A DNA stretch of 64,000 nucleotides, taken from Serpula lacrymans var. lacrymans S7.9. Taxonomy: Eukaryota; Basidiomycota; Agaricomycetes; Boletales; Serpulaceae. Under the pieces are notes generated by a model, which was given only the letters and a program-made list of their open reading frames with translations, ran no database searches and had not been told where the DNA came from. Of the stretch, positions 8,552 to 19,609 are shown in pieces. The stretch covers positions 1,782,430-1,846,429 of the forward strand of contig NW_006763295.1 in NCBI RefSeq assembly GCF_000218685.1, in the 5' to 3' direction. A program made the translations under genes and the position numbers. Position 1 is the first letter of the stretch. Each line of letters starts with the position of its first letter.

Positions 8552-11500
8552 TTATGTTTTGGGGGTGACTGAAGTGTAGACCTTGACATCCATGACTCCA
8601 TTCAGGAATGCATGGGAAATGTCAATGAAGTGCAAATGGAGGTTGTGGATGGCTGCAATGGCAAGGACAACTCTGATGGACAATATGCGGACAGTAGGTG
8701 CAAATATTTCGAGGAAATCAAAGCCAGGGCGCTGGTTATAACCTTTGGCCACATATCTGGCCTTGTAGCGCTCAACAGTGCCATCTGAGTTGCGCTTGAT
8801 CTTGAAGACCCACTTGCCACCAATAGCCTTGACTCCAGGAGGTAGTTCCACTAGTGACCAAGTACCATTGCGCTCACGAGCTTGAAGCTCTTCCATGGCT
8901 GCCTCTCTCCATTTATCTGCATCAGGACGCTTCATTGCATCTGCAAATGACCTAGGCTCGGCAGAGTCTCCAAAGTGTGCCACTTCATCATCAACTGCCT
9001 CAGAATCACTGTCATCACTCTCAATGGCAGGAGTAGGTTGTCTGTGTTGAAGCCACCATGGTCTAGGTGGTCTCCTAGCCCTTACAGGGTGTCTCAGTGC
9101 AATAGGCAAGTCAGGAGAAGGTGAGCCATGAGGAGGGTGATTTGGAAGCTCAGGAGGTTGATTCACAGGTGGTTTTGCATCAAGGTCCAAATGAGGCCCA
9201 TTGTCAGGCAATGGCTGAGGCTGCTGAAGCGCAGCTGGTGGGCCCATATCTCCCCCTGGACCTGGTGCAGGGACATCCTCAATCAGGCCCAATGGCATGG
9301 ATAGCGAAGGTGGAGTGGGAGGTGGAGGCGGGACATTGTCAGAAGACCTCTTCAAGCCAGGGAAGTAGCGCTCATCAAAATCAGCTCTCTCAGAGATAAC
9401 AGTGCGCTTGGTGGTAGGATTGTAGAATTTCCATCCCTTGTATCCCTCAGGGTAACCAATGAACACACATTTCTCCATATGAGAGCCAAAGACGCCTCTT
9501 TTGTCCTTTTGCACATGCACATAGGCAGTGCAGCCCCAAACGTGAAGGTGAGATATGTCAGGCTTGCGTCTATACCACAACTCAAATGGAGTGGCATGGG
9601 CCACTGCATCAGTGGGACACCTGTTCCAGACATGCACCAAAGTGGACAGACATTCACCCCAGAAGCTGTTAGGCAATCCAGACTCTGATAACATGGCAGT
9701 GATACGCTCAGTCAGAAGTCTGTTTGCTCGCTCTGCCACACTACTCTGCTGAGGACAATTCCTGGTGGTATGCTGTCTGACAATCCCATGGTCATCTGTG
9801 AATTGCTCAAATTCTTTGGACATGTACTCTCCCCCTTTGTCATCGTGCAGAGCCTTGATTTTACGCTCCAATTGAGTCTCAGCATAAGCCTTGAATCTCT
9901 TGAAAGCATCAAAGACATCTGACTTGGCCTTGAGAGGCACAACAACACGGAATCGACTGTGATCGTCAATGAAGGTGACCCAGTAGCGATAACCAGAGAA
10001 TGTGGGGGAAGAGACTTGGTGTAGATCAGAATGGATGAGGTCCAAAGGATGAGCAGAGCGAGTATCAGATGAGGGGAATGGATTGGCATGCATCTTGCCA
10101 GACAAGCACAGTTCACAGACAGGATCAGGAGCAGCCTTGGATTCCAGTGTAAGCCCAGTGACCAGATCTCTCTGTATCAGTCTCTTGACATCAGCATGAT
10201 GGTGGTGAGCCAATCTGCGATGCCAGAGCATCAAATCAAGTGGTATAGTCGCAGTAAAATGTCCCAATTCAACACAAGCAGCAGTAGATCCATCAAGGAA
10301 TGCTGCATTGTTGTCATTGATAGTTGCAGTGAACAAGAGAGTGTTGTCACGCATAAAGGACATGGAATGAGACGAAATAGTGACATTGAAACCACTTTGA
10401 CGAGTTAAATACAAGACTGAGAGGAGATTATTTCGAAGATCTGGTACATGGAGCACTCTAGAGAATTCCACAGCCCTAGCCACTTTGCCATTCATCACAG
10501 GATTAAACACCACAGTACCAACACCAGCTGAATAGACAACAGTGTGATCAGCCAGCTTGATTGGCACACGATATGGGGTATAGTGGTGCACCCAATGATG
10601 ATGAGGTGTCATATGAGAAGTGGCGCCTGTGTCTGCATTCCAATCAATGTCAGCATCAAGTTGGAGAGGGCAATGAGGATCAGAGGGATGAATGGAACGA
10701 AGACTTGCATTTCCAGCTGATTCAGTGACCACAGTAGATGAATTGGCATTGTTGGGCGAAGATTTGGGCTGCTGAGAGGTATTCTGAGAGTTGCTGGAGC
10801 CTGCCTGAGCCTTATTGCCACGCTTGTAGCGATTCTTAGCACCCTCCACTGCCTGTTGGCGACTAGCAATGTATCTGTGGCATTTGTCTTGGGTATGACC
10901 AAGTAAACCACAGAAATCACACTGAACGCGAGTAGAGGTGGTGGATTGGTTGCAATGATGGCAGTTAGGATGGGTGCAGGTGCTATTGGCAGTGGTAGAT
11001 GAAGAATGCAAGGCAGAATTGACTTCAGCACGATGACGGCGATTGACCTCTTCAGCAAGGAAAGCATCCCTGAGCTGGGTCTTGTCCAAGGTGCCCAGAA
11101 GTAGTAGAGATGAAGTGAAGTGGGCATATTGATCAGGAAGCGCCCTAATCATGGCCATGCATGTCAATTCATTGTCCAATTCAGACAATGAGAAGCCAGT
11201 AGGACAAAGATTTTGAATCTAATGCATGCCTTCGTCAATTCTGGTCATGAGAGACTGCAGGGACTCGTCCTCCTTCTTTCTGATAGAGAAGAAGTCGTCA
11301 TAGACATTAAATCTTGTCCCAGGCTTCTTAGAGACGTGCACAATTGCTAGTTTCTCCCAGATCTTGACAGGATCATCAATGATGCCATCAAGATGAATGC
11401 GCTGCTCTTTGGTGATATTGAGGTATAATACACCAGCAGCCTTTTCAGCTCTCAACTCCCATTTCTCTATTGCTTCAGCGTCAGTCCCAGGACACTTTTC

Positions 11501-11617
11501 AGCGCCAGAGACGAGCCCCCACAGTCCCTTGGTCATCAACCAAGCTTGCATTTCACCACTCCACTGGGGGTAGTTAGTGCCAGACAAGGGATGGAACTTG
11601 GGATCAGAGTCAGACAT
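8552..11617 (-). pseudogene. Ty1/Copia gag-pol, one internal stop and 3' truncation
   Basis: Starting at MSDSDPKFHPLSG (ATG at 11617) the frame encodes a Copia Gag. It is broken by a single in-frame TAG (11219-11221) and then continues as Gag-Pol for 878 residues. Visible parts: zinc knuckle CDFCGLLGHTQDKC; protease motif DTGATSHMT; integrase zinc finger (H..H..CELCLSGK) and catalytic core (DLIHSDLHQ, HDDKGGEYMS, QQSSVAERANRLL); linker; and the start of RT (GGKWVFKIKRNSDG, AFLNG). Translation ends at a stop just after AFLNG, so the YVDD box, RNase H and 3' LTR are missing; palindromic repeat DNA follows instead. The element cannot be autonomous. Confidence 0.92.
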
Positions 11618-13042
11618 GATGGGTGTTGTATAAAACAATAGAGCAATGATAAATGATGTAGGAGACGGCTATAGGCAATGGAATAGTGGCAAAGACAATG
11701 GGCAACAGTAGGAGGCGAGCAGATAAGATGGTGAGGCGGTAGAGAGAGGATATGGAGAGGGTCAGAAAGCGCAAGGATAGGTCCAAATAGGGTCCAAAAA
11801 GCGCCCAAAAGTGATCCAGGAGGGTGCTAAGGCTTCCTAGTGCTGCTACAGGGTTACGCCTGTGTTCCCCTTTCAATTCCACACTGATATTAACAGAGAA
11901 ATCGCCTCGAGACAGTGTTGGTTAAAAGGGCTTGTATATGAGTCAACAAAGTGACTTAAGCTCCCCAAACACCGCAGACTGAGAGAGGCTCTAGGCAACA
12001 GCAAACTGAGGCAATGCAGGCGAGCTTCACAGTCTATAGGCTTGTTCTATCTGATAATGGACAGAGTAGAGAAGATTGGAGCTTTATGCACACACCAGAT
12101 ATGCCAAAAAGCGAAAAATAGGGCAAAAAGTCGAAATTGATGCAGAGACAGATAAGATGGATGGATTGCCACCAAATCAGAGGTATAGGGAACATTTTTA
12201 TAGAGTAATAGATGGCCCAAATAGAAGTGAAGCACAGGATGTGGAGATATGCAATAGGGGTCCAATAGGGGTGAAAGTGCCAAGAATGCGAACTTCACAG
12301 AGGATGATGGAGTGGATGGATTGCCCCCAAATTGACGGTGTAAAGTGCAATAGTATAGGGTAGTAGATGGCTCAAATAGGGCCAAGATCCGAGCACAGGA
12401 TGTGGAGATATGGAATAGGGGGCCAAAAGGTGATCAAATGATGATGAAGGCTCACAGAAAGATCCAGCTCAAATCCAACTGCTCTGACAGGTCTCCTAGG
12501 GTTATTTAGGCCGTAGAAGACGATGGTAGAAGTTACAGGACAATCAGATAAGGATTGGGCGAGATATGGTGCAGATAAGACCAAAAAAGCGTCTGAAATG
12601 GGGGTAACTTGCAACAAGGAGTTGTTGTTGGAGATCAAGATGAGATCAGAGTAATCTGAGGTGATGGATGAGATAATAAGAGTCCCAGAAGACGATGGTT
12701 ACGATGGATAAGCAGTAGGACGCTTGGATGGTGAGATATGAGGTCAGGAAGATGGCTAGAGCACAGGGCTCATAACCTATTAAGAACAAAGCTTGAAGGA
12801 AGTGTCTAGCCACTTGCTGAGAGCAATCAGGGACTGGAACTAGAGTCCAATGTGAGTAACTAGAGAATAGGAAGCATTGGACTCTGCAGTACTGTCCGAA
12901 GTTTTGTAAACAAAGGTAAACAAAGCAGCCACAAAGGCAAAATAATAGAGAACACAATCAATAGTGAATGATAGAAGAATAGATAGAGAAAGGAATGAAA
13001 ATATATAGGTAGCACAAAGGTGCAGAATCACCAAAACTAACA
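11618..13042 (-). repeat. 5' LTR/leader region of the Copia element
   Basis: The region upstream of Copia Gag has no gene. On the minus strand it starts TGTTAGTTTTGG at 13042, a plausible LTR 5' end, and directly abuts repeat family A, which looks interrupted there. The LTR's 3' end was not found because no second LTR copy is present. Two diverged direct copies of about 156 bp lie inside (atggattgcc at ~12162 and ~12318; gcacaggatgtggagatatg at ~12231 and ~12393). Confidence 0.55.
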
Positions 13043-13860
13043 CTTGGGTACACTTATCTTTCGTCCATCGTCTTCGCTACAGCTACAGCTACCACACACT
13101 GCCTGGGACTCACTTGTTCCAAATTGGAACTACTCCCCTCCCTCCCTCGCCCAACCAGGTGGTCCAGTACAACCAGTCCATTGGTAAAGCCATGGAACTG
13201 TCAGATTTGGACTAGGTGGTGGACCGGTGGCTCCAGTTTCTTTTTTTTCAGCAGAACATTCATTTACAGTGCAATTATTTTGATTTTTGAATCATTTTAT
13301 GGACACATATTTTTACTATATAAACCCCTGTATTTACCTTGTAAAAAGAACAAGAACTCAATCCCAGACTTCTTCTCTAATTTCAAGTTCACTACTCTGC
13401 TGCTTGTGATCCAGTGTGGTCACAACACTTCCCACTGCTACTACTGTTAACTGCTGTCATCATTACTTCCCACTTTTGAAGTCATTGTCATCCCTTTCAA
13501 TTAGAGTCCTTCTGAGCACTACAGTTTGTGCGTCAGAAGCCTGCTATCACTGGGAACCTTGTCATCTTGTCGTTCTCAAACCTACCTTGTGTTACGATTA
13601 GCAAGGTAGTGCTTGTCTATACTCGCCACAAAGCCCCTATCTTTCTATATTCCAACTACCCCTTCTCCTCAAAACCCACACCCATACATCTCTGGGTTTT
13701 ACTTTAAAGGATCATTATACGTACCACCCCACAAACAACAAGACCACTCCACTGTTCTAGGAGGTAAAGCCCATAAACAAGTTCTGTGGAATCTGGGAGG
13801 ATTGTGTGTTAGTTTGTTTTTGTGTGTGGTTTTCTAACAACAATTCTCATCATTGACAGC
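13043..13860 (+). repeat. repeat family A, copy 1 (5' truncated)
   Basis: Homologous to 50108-51690 (minus), 60301-61267 (minus) and 63210-64000 (plus). It begins inside the second conserved ORF of the family (in-frame ...TWVHLSFVHRL, ending AMELSDLD and a stop at ~13213) and runs through a TATATAAA box at 13317-13324. It ends at cattgacag (13860), the same end as copy 2. A promoter box between coding sequence and a 3' terminus ending in CA resembles an LTR. Confidence 0.8.
13317..13324 (+). promoter_or_regulatory. TATA box in repeat family A
   Basis: TATATAAA, followed by a pyrimidine-rich stretch. The related position in copy 2 (minus, near 50655) also reads tatataaa, so the box is conserved in the family. 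Confidence 0.5.
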
Positions 13861-14461
13861 AGTATGGTTAAAAAATTGCACCTCTACAAAAGCATTAGCC
13901 AACATGATGCTGCATGAAGCAGCCCACAGTGCCAAACCCAATGTTTCCCTGCTGCATAAATGGGGCTGAAAAGTCCTAGTCCACGATCCCAGTGGATCCA
14001 AGCTAGAAAGCCGAGTGCAGGAAGGACACTGGATGGGTTTTGACTATGAAAGCAAAGGACATCACATCTACTGGCCAGAAAAGCGCTCAGTAACTGTTGA
14101 ACGCATGGTACAATTTAACGTTAAAAACATACCTCTCAATGTAAATGATGGGACTCCCTTTGGGCTTGAGGGGGAAAATACTCTTGTAGAAGTCCAAGCA
14201 CCTAAAGAGAGTCAAATCATTGAGATTTTTAACAATGAAGATGCATCGGATGAAGGCGGACCTCTTAATCCACCTGATCCCCAAGACAACCAACTACCCC
14301 CTCTTCAACAACCTCCAGCTCTTCCAGCTAAATATAAACAATGTTGAAGGAAGAGACAAAGAAGAACGAGATGATGAAGCCATGAGAGACTTAGCCCAAA
14401 ATGTAGCTATGGTTGCATGCATGGCTTGTAAGGACCATTTTATTATTTTCTTATCTTCACT

Positions 14462-14632
14462 ATGTCTTGGTTCTCGAACGCTTTTCCCATTACACCTTTG
14501 GCTCTAGGGCTAGAGGTATCATTTGCCGTTCTACTTCTCATAGCCCTCACAGGCTTTCTTAACCATCGCTACCATTTTATATCACAGATCAGAGACTGGG
14601 TATCGCTCCCAGCCAGCCAGCACACTGGGTAG
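14462..14632 (+). CDS. small single-helix membrane protein ORF in repeat B (56 aa)
   Basis: The ORF starts MSWFSNAFPITPLALGLE, runs through a hydrophobic stretch (about residues 10-33, ending LLLIALTGF) and ends with a polar tail NHRYHFISQIRDWVSLPAS. The homologue in the other B copy (52591-52758) keeps start, stop region, hydrophobic stretch and the tail motif RDWV. Differences are largely synonymous, with a 3-nt indel that keeps the frame. That pattern suggests the ORF was under selection while the repeat was active. No known family is recognised. It lies upstream of the repeat's TATA box. Confidence 0.5.
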   Translation: MSWFSNAFPITPLALGLEVSFAVLLLIALTGFLNHRYHFISQIRDWVSLPASQHTG

Positions 14633-14903
14633 GGACTGGTAGTAGGCATCTCGCCAACCAGCTTCAAGCCCCAGTAAAGCCTGGTAATACTAATAACGCC
14701 TTATTTAGGATTGTACCTCATCGTGAGGATACGGTTCCTGAACACGCGTGACAATCCTCTATTATTAGTACAAGTCTCTCACATGCTGATTAATCAAGTC
14801 AAAAGTTGTACGATAGTTACTCCCCCTTTTTCTTATTGGTTGATTAATTCCTCAGACCACTTTTCGTATATTCTCCTTTTGGTCTGAGGAACGGACAGTT
14901 CCC

Positions 14904-14910
14904 TATATAA
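14904..14910 (+). promoter_or_regulatory. TATA box in repeat family B
   Basis: TATATAA in ccctatataaagcc, 270 bp downstream of the small ORF. The second B copy is interrupted before this point, so conservation cannot be tested. Confidence 0.4.
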
Positions 14911-16699
14911 AGCCTTACCTATTCATGTATGGCTCCTTAGTTTTCTATTACTGAATTTACCCGCTTTACTCCTCAACAAGAACCTTTGAAGCTTACCACT
15001 CAAAGTCCTCTACTCGCTATATTTGCTAGCGTCTGTCGACCTCAAGCTCATTGAACCCTTACTCCCTGCAAGTGCAGAAGGAGATAGGTTTAGTTTTTGT
15101 TATAGTTTATCGTTGCCTCACATGGCTGACCTTGACAGTGTGGAACCAAGAACCGTCGAGGAAGCAAAGAAACGCCCCGATTGGGACAAATGGAAAGATG
15201 CAATCAGCGAAGAGCTAGAGAGACTGGATACAGCCGGAACGTGGACTCACATTGAGAAACCAAAAGGAGCTAATGTCATTGGTAGCCGCTGGGTATTCAA
15301 AGTCAAGAAGACCGCATCTGGAGCTATTGACAAATATAAGGCAAGGTTAGTCGCACAAGGGTTCAGCCAAGTGGAAGGCATCAATTATTTTGATAATTTT
15401 GTACCTGTTGCAAAAATGGTTTCACTGCGAATCATCCTGGCCATGGCTGCATGTGAAAACTGGGAACTCCATCAAATGGACGTAAAGAGCACGTACCTGA
15501 ATGGAGAACTTGATGACAATGAGGTCATATACATGCGTCAACCTCCTGGCTACATCACTCAGGGAAAAGTAAAACAAGTCCTACTCTTGAATAAAATTTT
15601 GTATCGCCTAAAACAAGCTGGCTGTCGCTGGTATCAGACTTTGTGCGAAAACCTAAAAATGATTGGACTGATACGCTGTGAATCAGACAACGCAGTTTTT
15701 CATAGATGAAAAGAAAATGAACTCATGATCTTAGCAGTGCATGTTGATGACATGACACTGGTGACACCCATATGACTGCCCTGAAAAACGAAGTATCAAA
15801 ACTTTTCAAAGTCAGTGACCTTGGAGAATTGCATTGGATGTTGGGAAAGGAAATAAAAAGGGATCGACTCACCCGGACAATAAGCCTCTCCCAGCACTCG
15901 TATATTGATGCCATAGTCCAACATTTTGGCCTTGAGGATGCAAAGCCCCTGTCGATGCCAATGGTGGCGAACATGTATCTAACAAAAGACCAGTGCCCCA
16001 AGACGCCTGAGGACTTTGCAGATATGAGAGATGCACCTTATTGAGAGATCATAGGATCCCTCAAGTATGTGGTGATTGCCACTCGGCCAGATATTGCGCA
16101 TGCTGTGGCCATACTATTGAGGTTCGTTGAGAATCCTGGGAGGGCGCATTTGGAGGCGGCGAAAGGGTGGTGAAGTATCTGAAAGGGACGCGTGAGCTTT
16201 GGCTATGCTATGGACCAGAAAAGAAGGAACTTACCGGTTATTGTGATGCTGATGGCAGCATGCATGAAAACCACCGCGCTATCTCAGGATATGCCATCAT
16301 GTTCAATGGCGGAATGATCTCCTGGTTCTCAAAACAGCAAGAGTTGGTCGTGCTGTCAACGACGGAAGCAGAATACATGGCTGCAACCCACGCACAAAAG
16401 AACTCCTCTGGATTAGGATGTTCATGGAAGAGGTATGTGGGAATGACGCACCAATGCCGACTCTGTTCTGTGATAACCAATCGGCAATAGCCCTGGCGAA
16501 AGACAGTCAGTACCACGCCAGAACCAAACATATTGACATACAACTACATTTCATACGTCACGCAATTGAACAGGGCAAGATCAAAATGATCTACTGCCCA
16601 ACCGAAGACATGATCGCCGATACGCTCACCAAGGCCCTGCCATCCGTTAAGGCAAAACATTTTGCTGCCGAGCTTGGGCTTCGTGTAGCTTGAGGGGAA

Positions 16700-17023
16700 G
16701 TGTTGGAACAACTATGTCGAGTCTTGAGACAAGCTGGTACAAAGCGCCTAGAAAGGAAGGCAAGTAAGTTAGGGTGGCCCGTGCACCACTATATACCATC
16801 AAATTTTTTGATCCCGTTATTTTACTTACCTATAAAGAGGGCTTGATTGCCACGTATCACCTCAGACTCTGTAACGAGATCTGAGGTGAGACCCTCTATG
16901 TTTTCTTCTCCTTCTTGAATAACTAGCTGATTATTAGTATAGCCTTCTGTCTTATCTATAGGTACTTATCTAAATGTATGCGAAGACTCTGTAACGAGAT
17001 CTGAGCCTTCTGTCTTATCTATA
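16700..17023 (+). repeat. putative 3' LTR of the second Copia remnant
   Basis: The Copia frame ends in gaggggaag, a typical purine tract, directly followed by TGTTGGAACAAC, a typical Copia LTR start. The segment contains two copies of agactctgtaacgagatctgag (near 16866 and 16984). The right boundary is uncertain because the tandem gene block begins at about 17043. Confidence 0.55.
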
Positions 17024-17103
17024 GATCAATCCAAACGACTTGACCTTGGTGTGGAAGGTTCATCAGCCTCTGATTCGACACGAGAATGGGATCCCGGCAT
17101 GGC

Positions 17104-17363
17104 TCAGAAATCCGACAAAGCAACACCCTGCGAAAGAATGTTAGTTGATGATGTCGGGACTTCTCTAAGCGATTCTCGCGCATTAAGACTGTAAATTGAG
17201 TTAGCTTAATACGGGGAGCAAGGCAAGGAACATACGTAGCTAATAAAGAGTTCGCATAAACTGGATCAACATCAGCATCTTTATCGCAGATTTTGGATAA
17301 TGTAGAACACATACGGTTATTGATGAATTGGTACAGTGCAAGATATATTACGTTGTTAGGCAT
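17104..17363 (-). CDS. hypothetical small protein, 70 aa (unit 1)
   Basis: Two exons: 17363-17236 and 17188-17104, with a 47-bp intron (gtatgt...acag) that restores one frame. The product begins MPNNVIYLALYQFINNRM and ends VALSDF. It is compact and probably helical, with two cysteines and an acidic patch (CDKDADVD). No family is recognised. All three blocks keep the start codon, splice sites and frame, which argues that it is a gene rather than chance. Confidence 0.5.
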
Positions 17364-17959
17364 GGTGACAAACTGTTTTCAACTCTGGATTTCAGCATAA
17401 TGAGGAATAACTTGGGAGTTGACGTACGCAAACTAAGATAGCAACATCCGTCACGCTGATTAACATTCGAGCAGTAAGTAGTAAGTCAATGCATTCACTA
17501 ACGTACGTATGGCCAATCGGTGTGTTCTTTGTCTTACTGTTCCATCCTGGAATATATTTGGAATATATTTAGCGACTACGGAGATCAATTTCATGATGGA
17601 CGCAACCGTTCTATTCATCAATGCTTACCATCCTCAATACATTAACAAGAAACGCGGTTTCAATGGCCGGGCTACACCAATCTATTAATCCTCCATCTCG
17701 CTGATACTACACTCGACTAGTAGGCCATTGGGCGTAGTCTGAACGTTTCGTATTTGACAGAATTATACCATGGCTGTGAAATCAATGTCTCACTGCGTGT
17801 CCATTCAGTCCACTGCTACAAGATGCCGTCTTTGGTCGTTAACGGTTTCAGGCTTTGATATACATTTTATGTAGATAGTTGGGAAGCGGTCGTCGTATGT
17901 CGACTGCCTGCATGAGGTACTGCTTGTAAGCTTTGCATTACGGGATTGAAAAGAATAAA

Positions 17960-18894
17960 TTATTTAACCTCACCCCTAGTATTTGATCCACCCACATTGA
18001 TCGTGGGATTCGTAGTGGTCCCGGAACCCCGATTTACAATGCTTTGGACAATGATAGTCTGGTTTACAGTGACGTCTGATGTTCCAAGTTGACGAATGGG
18101 TATCGACTGTAAGGCCTGAGCAAAATTTTGGACCTGTCCTAGGATTTGTTCATTGGTCTGATTTCCATCAGCTGGTCGTGATCCCATATCAGCTCCATCG
18201 CCATCATTCTCATCTAAATCTGCATCTGAACACAAACATATAGGATGGTTAAGTCCTTCTAAGGAAGATCCTGGGTAATCTGAAAACTCACCACCCTGAG
18301 TGACAATATCTATAGCAGTGAAGAAGCTCGTTGTTATACTGATCTGTGATTCACGATCTATGAAATTAAAGCTTTACACTGTCGACAGATATAGGAGGTA
18401 TTTAACTAACCTTCACTGCTTTGCGCTCTCGTCCTCATAATCTCATCTGAAGTAATCTAGCTGACTATAAGCAGTGTGCTTACAATGTGCTCAGTCGCTT
18501 ACTTTCGCAAAATTCAAGACAGCAAGACATTCTTCAGCAAAGCCACGATTTTGATAGTACATTTTTATTATCTTTCGGGGGTCCCACTTGCTCGATCTAT
18601 TATTCTCTTGCATGAGTAGAAGAGCAACAGTGTTTAGTCTAAAAATGAGATATCGATTAAAATTTGGAATGGTAGTCGAAACATTGCTCACCTTGTGATA
18701 CGAGATTGTATGTTACCAATTTTCCTCTTTATATCCGGTCTGGCCTCAGCAGAATATCTTTGGCATTGATAGAGCAATTTGACGGATAACTTGTTGTATA
18801 ATCGACCTTTCTCTAGATTGGAGCACTTCTTAGCTGTTTCGGGCAGTGTAGCGAGGGCTGCTACGAGATCGAATTCGGGCTCGTTATTCTGCAT
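17960..18894 (-). CDS. hypothetical protein, 238 aa, helical N-terminus and polar C-terminus (unit 1)
   Basis: Five exons on the minus strand: 18894-18692, 18638-18503, 18456-18411, 18357-18292, 18225-17960; all joins keep frame. Residues ~1-150 look helical (MQNNEPEFDLVAALATLPET; KWDPRKIIKMYYQNRGFAEE). An acidic linker follows (DADLDENDGDGADMG), then a C-terminal segment rich in Asn, Gln, Thr and beta-branched residues (TVNQTIIVQSIVNRGSG, then TINVGG). The fourth intron is in frame and stop-free, so retention would give a longer form. It is head to head with the kinase gene, 715 bp apart. I do not recognise a family. The architecture resembles fungal helical cell-death effectors with a C-terminal amyloid motif, but this is inference. 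Confidence 0.6.
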
Positions 18895-19609
18895 GTGTTA
18901 TGGGAGGAATGGGAAATACAGTATGTGGTGTAGCCCGTCGATAGAAAGTCGTTGGAATGTGAATAGACTTGTCACTGATATGATTGAAAGAGCCGGATGA
19001 GTGGACGCGGCGTAAATAAGCAGAAACAAACGCCAGCGGACTCTACAAGTCTCCATCGAATACATAAAAACAAGACATTCTCATGTAGCATCACGAGGCA
19101 TAAACACGATGAGAAAAGCGATAGTCTGCATATAATTTTGATTGGCATGATGATCGTCTGTTGTTTACGGGTAGGGTAGAGTGACGTAGAAAAGGCAATG
19201 TTGCGCAATGCAGATGAGGTGCTGACTAGCGCCGACTTGTCGGACCTGTCTGTCTGAAAACTGGCTGCCAAGAGTCTACTGTAAAAGATTGCGAAGTCAT
19301 TTGAGGCCTACTTACAGGATTCGGTGATAACGTCATAAAAATATGAGACAGCGCGTGTCGAAGAGAATACTCAAGGGGTTCCAAATACATGCCTTTATTC
19401 TTAAGCTCCATTTGAGCAAGTCAGCCTCAGGACGAATGGAAAATATGGTGGAACTGTGAAGTCGCACGTTTGCCTACAGTGAGCTCCGCAGTGTCGGGGG
19501 TTCAACTTGAGAATCCGCGAATTTCTATAGGTCCATATTTACGTGATTTTTGATTTTTAGACTACACCTGATGCTCTCAGATTGGAAACACTAGACTGTA
19601 TGCTCTGCA

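Larger units (their letters stand above)
14424..15050 (+). repeat. repeat family B, copy 1, inserted in Copia remnant
   Basis: Homologous to 52547-52988. It begins tgtaaggaccat and separates the Copia integrase tail from its RT. It contains a conserved 56-aa ORF, a hairpin (aggattgt...acaatcct with flanking ctaataa/ttattag, ~14690-14770) and a TATATAA box at 14904-14910. TG at the start and a downstream promoter suggest a solo LTR. The right end was not fixed exactly. Confidence 0.75.
13861..16693 (+). pseudogene. second Ty1/Copia pol remnant, interrupted by repeat B
   Basis: Integrase C-terminal sequence starts near 13861 (AVWLKNCTSTKALA), has a stop in KWG*KVLVHD, and is open as 14015-14347 with the Copia signature FDYESKGHHIYWPEKRSVTV. 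Repeat B then intervenes. RT resumes at 15023-15709 (RPDWDKWKDAI, NVIGSRWVFKVKKTASG, QMDVKSTYLNGEL). After a stop comes HVDDM, equivalent to YVDD, near 15745. RNase H follows in shifted frames (DADGSMHENHRAISGYA near 16247; LFCDNQSAIALAKDSQYHA; ADTLTKAL), ending RVA at 16693. Several stops and frameshifts make it non-functional. Confidence 0.9.

Noticed and set aside
9121..10408. Plus-strand frames opposite the Copia gag-pol
   Set aside because: Shadows of the coding frame on the other strand.
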